Source: JANQPX01 sp039028235 (GTDB lineage Bacteria; Pseudomonadota; Alphaproteobacteria; Geminicoccales; Geminicoccaceae). Taken from it: a stretch of DNA of 10,482 nt. The stretch spans positions 1 through 10,482 of the forward strand of contig JBCCIN010000172.1 in NCBI GenBank assembly GCA_039028235.1, written 5' to 3'. Below, one piece after another: positions 7,664-10,482 of this stretch (the first letter of the stretch is position 1; each line of letters starts with the position of its first letter). The notes under the pieces are model-generated. The model saw only the letters and a list, made by a program, of their open reading frames with translations, had not been told where the DNA came from and did not search any database. A program made the position numbers and the translations under genes.

Positions 7664-7677
7664 GTGAAACACTTCAC
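7664..7677. promoter_or_regulatory. Operator-like dyad, lipoprotein side (GTGAA-N4-TTCAC)
   Basis: GTGAA ACAC TTCAC, a perfect 5-bp dyad with 4-nt spacer, matching the site at 7591-7604. Its centre (7670.5) lies 73 bp from that of the other site, about seven helical turns, and 90 nt before the lipoprotein ATG. If the T-rich TTTAAT at 7700-7705 is the -10 box, the site centre falls at -41.5, the usual place for an activator that overlaps -35. Confidence 0.5.
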
Positions 7678-7699
7678 TGCGCTCCGCCCGCCCATAGCT

Positions 7700-7705
7700 T
7701 TTAAT
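7700..7705 (+). promoter_or_regulatory. Possible -10 box of the lipoprotein gene
   Basis: TTTAAT in the only A/T-rich patch of the 3' half of the intergenic region, 5 of 6 matches to TATAAT but missing the conserved second A. No good -35 hexamer lies 17 nt upstream; instead the dyad at 7664-7677 is there, which would suit activator-dependent transcription. Implied start near 7712. Weak on its own. Confidence 0.25.
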
Positions 7706-7717
7706 CATTGCAATTCG

Positions 7718-7742
7718 GCACTGTGCCGTAAGGCACTGGTGC
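7718..7742 (+). promoter_or_regulatory. Leader hairpin before the lipoprotein ribosome binding site
   Basis: GTGCC (7723-7727) pairs with GGCAC (7732-7736) around a GTAA loop (GNRA type), and the stem continues past a T-T mismatch through C7721-G7738 and, with one bulged G, GCA 7718-7720 with TGC 7740-7742. A competing pairing CGGCA/TGCCG (7716-7720 with 7724-7728) uses part of the same bases. The hairpin ends 5 nt before the GGAGG ribosome site. It may be a leader RNA structure or two overlapping protein sites. Confidence 0.4.
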
Positions 7743-7760
7743 GACTTGGAGGATTTCCCG

Positions 7761-9260
7761 ATGGTGCCTGCCTTACTCCGTAGCGTTTCCGCTCTGTCTC
7801 TCCTGCTGGCTGCATCGGCCTGTCAGCCCCAGGGCGATCAGGACACAGACGAGACGCCGGTCGCTGAAGACCCGGTGACGGACGACACCACCGCGGATGT
7901 CGACGCGACGCCATCGACCGATCCGGTGTCAGAGCCGGAACCCGTCCCTGTTCCAGAACCCGAGCCGGAACCCGTCGAACTCGCCCTCAATGATGTCTCG
8001 ATTCTCCTGCCGCCGCCGCTTTCGACCGACGACCCGGCCCTGGCGATCACCGATCTCGGCTTCGACGGCTCCTCCGTCTGGCCGGACGAGCTCTTCCAGC
8101 AGTTCCTCGGGATCGCGAACGGCAATTTCGGTGCTGTCGCCGCGGAGGACGTGGCCAACAACAGTCGCGGCTCGAGCATCGACATCAGCGCCTTTGCCGA
8201 CAAGTCCGTCTGGCATGTCGCCTCCGTGCGCATCGATCCCGGCGCGCCCGGTCTCTCGAAGGAGATCGCGGAGGTGTTCGGGCAGCAGCCACAAATCCGC
8301 CTGGTCCTGCAGCCGGTGACCGACGGTGTCGTCGTCCATGACGTCGCCGCACATATCATCTACAGCTACATCGCTGATGCGGAAAAGATCGACGACTGCG
8401 CCCTTCGCCGCTTTGAGCCGGATCAGGCGCGTTTTCGGCAGATCGTCGACGATGCCGTGGAGATCAAGTCGAAGCTCGCCGCAGGCGAGATCGGCGGCGA
8501 GGCGATCATGACGGACGGTCCGCTCGGTATTCATCCTGCCGCCGATCCCGACAGGGCAAGCATGGTCACGCGGACAGCCTTTCGAGATGCACTCCAAGAC
8601 TTCCTCGAAACGCACCTCGATCCGTCGAAGATCAACGCCATGGCGATCATGGGCCTGCCCGGCGGGCGTGATCCCGAGCCCTGGATCTTCCTTGCCATGG
8701 CGCGCGGCCAGACAGGGCAGGTCAGCCCGGTACCAAGTCCAGCGATCCCGCAGGAGGGCAAGATCCGCTTTGCCCAGATGCTCGACGCCAGACCGAGAGC
8801 ACCCGGCAATCCGACCGTCTCACCGGCGGTGCGCGCCAACAACCTCACCCCGATCACCTGCGCGTTCGAAGTGCCGGTCGATCCGCGGCAGCCAGGCGGA
8901 CCGAAGCCGCCCGCCAATCCAATAGGCGTGTCCACGGCCGAGCTCTTCCCGGACGGCGATGCGGCGCGCATGCGCGAGATCGTCGACGTGATCGCCGATC
9001 CCACCAAAGCGCACTTCTTCAACACAGACTGCGTGAGCTGTCATACCGAAACGCGCCGCGAGATGGACATTCTCGGCACGAACGAGGTCGATGCCCCTGT
9101 CGATCCCGCCGTCCTGCCGACCGAGCTTTGGAATGTGCGCAATTTCGGCTGGTTTCCCCCGTTCCCGAGCGGCACGCCACTCGCGACAGTGACCCGCCGG
9201 ACCGCGACGGAGAGCGAGGAAGTGGTCGAGGCGATCAATGACGATCTCAGAACGCGCTGA
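7761..9260 (+). CDS. Haem-c (CXXCH) lipoprotein of unknown function
   Basis: A 499-residue exported lipoprotein. ATG 7761 is chosen because GGAGG (7748-7752) stands 8 nt before it and the protein then begins with a clean signal peptide, MVPALLRSVSALSLLLAASAC; a TTG at 7746 would lie at the ribosome site. Cys21 should be lipidated; Gln at +2 favours the outer membrane. Residues 22-73 form an acidic, Pro/Glu-rich linker (PVPVPEPEPEPVE). Residues about 76-400 are a soluble domain that I do not recognise, with NDVSILLPPP at its start. Near the C-terminus is one haem-c motif, Cys424-Val-Ser-Cys427-His428 (NTDCVSCHTET), followed by WNVRNFGWFPP. No methionine lies at the usual distance after the motif for a sixth ligand; the only Met after it is residue 435. 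I infer a periplasm-facing electron-transfer or redox-sensing protein linked in expression to the divergent peroxidase. Haem binding is likely, function unknown. Confidence 0.85.
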   Translation: MVPALLRSVSALSLLLAASACQPQGDQDTDETPVAEDPVTDDTTADVDATPSTDPVSEPEPVPVPEPEPEPVELALNDVSILLPPPLSTDDPALAITDLGFDGSSVWPDELFQQFLGIANGNFGAVAAEDVANNSRGSSIDISAFADKSVWHVASVRIDPGAPGLSKEIAEVFGQQPQIRLVLQPVTDGVVVHDVAAHIIYSYIADAEKIDDCALRRFEPDQARFRQIVDDAVEIKSKLAAGEIGGEAIMTDGPLGIHPAADPDRASMVTRTAFRDALQDFLETHLDPSKINAMAIMGLPGGRDPEPWIFLAMARGQTGQVSPVPSPAIPQEGKIRFAQMLDARPRAPGNPTVSPAVRANNLTPITCAFEVPVDPRQPGGPKPPANPIGVSTAELFPDGDAARMREIVDVIADPTKAHFFNTDCVSCHTETRREMDILGTNEVDAPVDPAVLPTELWNVRNFGWFPPFPSGTPLATVTRRTATESEEVVEAINDDLRTR

Positions 9261-9292
9261 GGTCTTCCCTGTCGATCAAGAGGGGCATTTAG

Positions 9293-9323
9293 GCCTAGGC
9301 TTGCGGCACTCGCAAGCCTAGGC
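9293..9323. terminator. Perfect 13-bp hairpin after the lipoprotein gene
   Basis: GCCTAGGCTTGCG (9293-9305) and its exact reverse complement (9311-9323) around a 5-nt loop GCACT. It begins 32 nt after the lipoprotein stop and 46 nt before the GNAT start. No T run follows on either strand, so it is not a classical intrinsic terminator; it could be a transcript-end hairpin or an intergenic repeat unit. The arms carry CCTAGG, including the usually rare CTAG. Confidence 0.5.
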
Positions 9324-9369
9324 TGCGGGACATGCTCCCGCCCTCCCAACGACAAGGGAAAACAACGAG

Positions 9370-9894
9370 ATGTCCGCCTCATTGATCGTTCGCGACGCCG
9401 TACGGTCCGAGTTCTCAGCGCTCGCCGATCTGCAGATCCGAAGCTGGCGAAGCGTCTATCACGGCATCATGGAGGACGACTATCTCGACAACGAGATCGA
9501 TGACGATCTTCACAAACGTTGGCGGAACCTGCAGCCGAGCGGCGACGACCTTGTCCTGGTTGCCGATCGGAACGGCATCGCCGGCTTTATCACCGTCTGG
9601 TGCAAGCCAGACCCGTACATCGACAATCTGCATGTGGAGCCCAGCATACGGTCGCAGGGCATTGGGCGAGAGCTGATGCTGGCGGCAGCGGAGCGCCTGC
9701 TGCAAAAGGGCTACCGCTACATGTTTCTCTACGTCGCTGCCGACAATCATCGAGCCGCCGATTTCTATCGTCGGCTAGGTGGCCTCATCGGCGACGTCGA
9801 GCATGTCGACCAGGCGCACGGCGGCACCGTCGCCGCCATGCGGGTGATCTTCAACGATCTCACGGCGCTGACACAGACGGCGCAGGCCGACTGA
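9370..9894 (+). CDS. GNAT family N-acetyltransferase
   Basis: A 174-residue cytosolic acetyltransferase of the GCN5-related family, which moves acetyl from acetyl-CoA to an amine. Seen: an N-terminal VRDAVRSEFSALADLQIRSW helix region, the central strand IDNLHVEP (84-91) followed by the acetyl-CoA pyrophosphate loop RSQGIGRELM (94-103), and the C-terminal NHRAADFYRRLGG (126-138), whose Asn126 and Tyr133 are the usual motif B positions. The start ATG 9370 has only a distant AGGGA (about 9355-9359) as ribosome site; no better in-frame start is near. It is preceded by the 13-bp hairpin and is convergent with the small secreted-protein gene only 10 nt beyond. Substrate unknown: alpha-amino group, small amine or antibiotic are all possible. 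No reason to tie it to either neighbour. Confidence 0.88.
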   Translation: MSASLIVRDAVRSEFSALADLQIRSWRSVYHGIMEDDYLDNEIDDDLHKRWRNLQPSGDDLVLVADRNGIAGFITVWCKPDPYIDNLHVEPSIRSQGIGRELMLAAAERLLQKGYRYMFLYVAADNHRAADFYRRLGGLIGDVEHVDQAHGGTVAAMRVIFNDLTALTQTAQAD

Positions 9895-9904
9895 GGCGGT
9901 CCGT

Positions 9905-10252
9905 TCAGCCTTTGCAGGCCTGCTGCGCTTCATTCACCACCGCATCGACCGGCTCAAGCGCCTTGGACATGTCAGCATTGACCTGCATGGCGGCCATGTC
10001 TGCGCGACGGTTTTCCTGATAGGCCTGCGCATACTCCATCATCGCGACATAGCTTTCGCTCGGGAGACCGGCGCGCACGCGGTCCTGCACGCAGCTGCAA
10101 TATTCCTGGCTATGGCCGTTCCAGTTGATGCAGTTTTGAATCGCCGTCGAATGCGCCTTTTCCATGTCCAGCGCGACGGCACTGTTGCTGATGGCGATGC
10201 TGGCCAAGAACGCGCCGGATGCAATCGTCATAAGCTTCGAAAATCCTGACAT
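9905..10252 (-). CDS. Small secreted four-cysteine protein, unknown
   Basis: A 115-residue protein I do not recognise. ATG 10252 is chosen over ATG 10255 and an upstream in-frame ATG at 10288 because GGAGG (10258-10262) is 5 nt from it and the protein then begins with a standard Sec signal peptide (MSGFSKLMTIASGAFLASIA..., likely cleaved after SAVA, residues 25-28). The mature part, about 87 residues, is mostly helical by composition and has four cysteines: one in QNCINW, a CSC pair 10 residues later (YCSCVQ), and one near the end (QQACKG). That pattern suggests two disulphides in the periplasm; CSC is not a CXXC thioredoxin motif nor a haem site. It is transcribed toward the GNAT gene and lies 102 nt after the stop of the glutathione-transferase gene on the same strand, so it could be read with it. 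Confidence 0.75.
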   Translation of the reverse strand: MSGFSKLMTIASGAFLASIAISNSAVALDMEKAHSTAIQNCINWNGHSQEYCSCVQDRVRAGLPSESYVAMMEYAQAYQENRRADMAAMQVNADMSKALEPVDAVVNEAQQACKG

Positions 10253-10288
10253 CATTTCCTCCACATGGTGGCGGGGTCGATAGGACAC

Positions 10289-10354
10289 CGCTTCTCTTGC
10301 TTGGGTTCAGCCTGGCTTCGAGGGCCAGACTCCCTTGTTCTTCTGCCCGACGTC
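10289..10354. other. Short gap between the secreted-protein gene and the glutathione transferase
   Basis: Together with the leader up to 10253 it is about 100 nt. It holds only a weak 5-bp hairpin (CTGGC 10312-10316 with GCCAG 10324-10328) without a T run, so there is no clear terminator; the two minus-strand genes may share a transcript. Confidence 0.4.
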
Positions 10355-10482
10355 TCACCCCCTGCCATGGGGTTCCGTCCAGTTCATGATCGGTCCCTGG
10401 GGCACGATGCGGGTCGGATTGACCGATGTGTGCGAGCCGTAATAGTGATTCTTGATGTGATGAAAATCGACGGTCTCAGCGA
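10355..10482 (-). CDS. Xi-class glutathione transferase / glutathionyl-hydroquinone reductase (C-terminal fragment)
   Basis: The last 41 codons of a minus-strand gene whose start lies beyond the right edge. Read from the edge the protein ends ...DFHHIKNHYYGSHTSVNP, then TRIVPQGPIMNW and TEPHGRG, stop TCA at 10355-10357. The HIK-HYY-SH-S-NP-IVP-GP pattern followed by a terminal PHGRG is the C-terminal signature of the ECM4/YqjG group, which reduces glutathionylated hydroquinones with glutathione in the cytosol. The catalytic Cys is in the missing N-terminal part. The family call rests on a short but characteristic stretch. Confidence 0.8.
   Translation of the reverse strand, partial: AETVDFHHIKNHYYGSHTSVNPTRIVPQGPIMNWTEPHGRG

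Larger units (their letters stand above)
7503..7760. promoter_or_regulatory. Divergent promoter region of peroxidase and haem-c lipoprotein
   Basis: A 258-nt non-coding stretch, less GC-rich than the genes, feeding both divergent genes. It is unusually full of dyad symmetry: a CTCGC/GCGAG hairpin at 7532-7544, an imperfect GCTTCACGA/TCGT..GAAGC hairpin at 7573-7597, two RTGAA-N4-TTCAC sites (7591-7604 and 7664-7677), GAACGTGTTC at 7616-7625, and a hairpin at 7718-7742. No protein-coding frame with a plausible start is visible in it. Confidence 0.75.

Noticed and set aside
7746..7748. TTG 7746 as start of the haem-c lipoprotein.
   Set aside because: It overlaps the GGAGG ribosome site and would place charged residues MEDFP before the signal peptide; ATG 7761 has ideal spacing.
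10253..10288. ATG 10288 as start of the small secreted protein.
   Set aside because: It would put 12 polar residues (with two His and two Glu) before the signal peptide and has no ribosome site; ATG 10252 has GGAGG 5 nt before it.
1..10482. CRISPR arrays, tRNA genes, insertion sequences, phage or toxin-antitoxin genes.
   Set aside because: No repeated spacer pattern, cloverleaf, transposase motif or flanking repeat was seen on either strand.

Overview
The window is compact, GC-rich bacterial chromosome. Codon use (strong G/C in third positions), the gene types and the protein styles point to an alphaproteobacterium, but nothing here fixes the genus. There are no rRNA, tRNA, CRISPR or insertion-sequence signals. 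Nine genes are visible, two of them cut by the window edges.

Region 1 (2-5884, plus strand) is one tight catabolic operon: a PaaK-type acyl-CoA ligase (5' end outside the window), an amidase-signature hydrolase, a PuuE/allantoinase-like polysaccharide-deacetylase-fold hydrolase, an acyl-CoA dehydrogenase and a class III (CaiB/BaiF) CoA transferase. The first four genes are joined by ATGA stop/start overlaps and the fifth follows after 15 nt. Two C-N hydrolases, two ways of making CoA thioesters and one acyl-CoA oxidation enzyme suggest that an amide, possibly a cyclic imide, lactam or ureide, is opened and hydrolysed, and that the acid is loaded on CoA and dehydrogenated. The substrate is not known and this assembly is inference.

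Region 2 (5885-9260) starts with a GC-rich hairpin between convergent genes, then a minus-strand animal-type haem peroxidase that keeps the catalytic and haem-ester residues of the myeloperoxidase superfamily. Divergent from it is a lipoprotein with a Pro/Glu-rich linker and a single C-terminal CXXCH haem-c motif. The 258-nt divergent promoter region holds two matching dyads (RTGAA-N4-TTCAC) centred 73 bp apart, each about 85-90 bp from one start codon, and a hairpin just before the lipoprotein's ribosome binding site. This looks like a co-regulated haem-protein pair and is the least familiar part of the window.

Region 3 (9261-10482) holds a perfect 13-bp hairpin, a GNAT acetyltransferase, a convergent small secreted four-cysteine protein of unknown function, and the C-terminal end of a xi-class glutathione transferase (glutathionyl-hydroquinone reductase type) running off the right edge.
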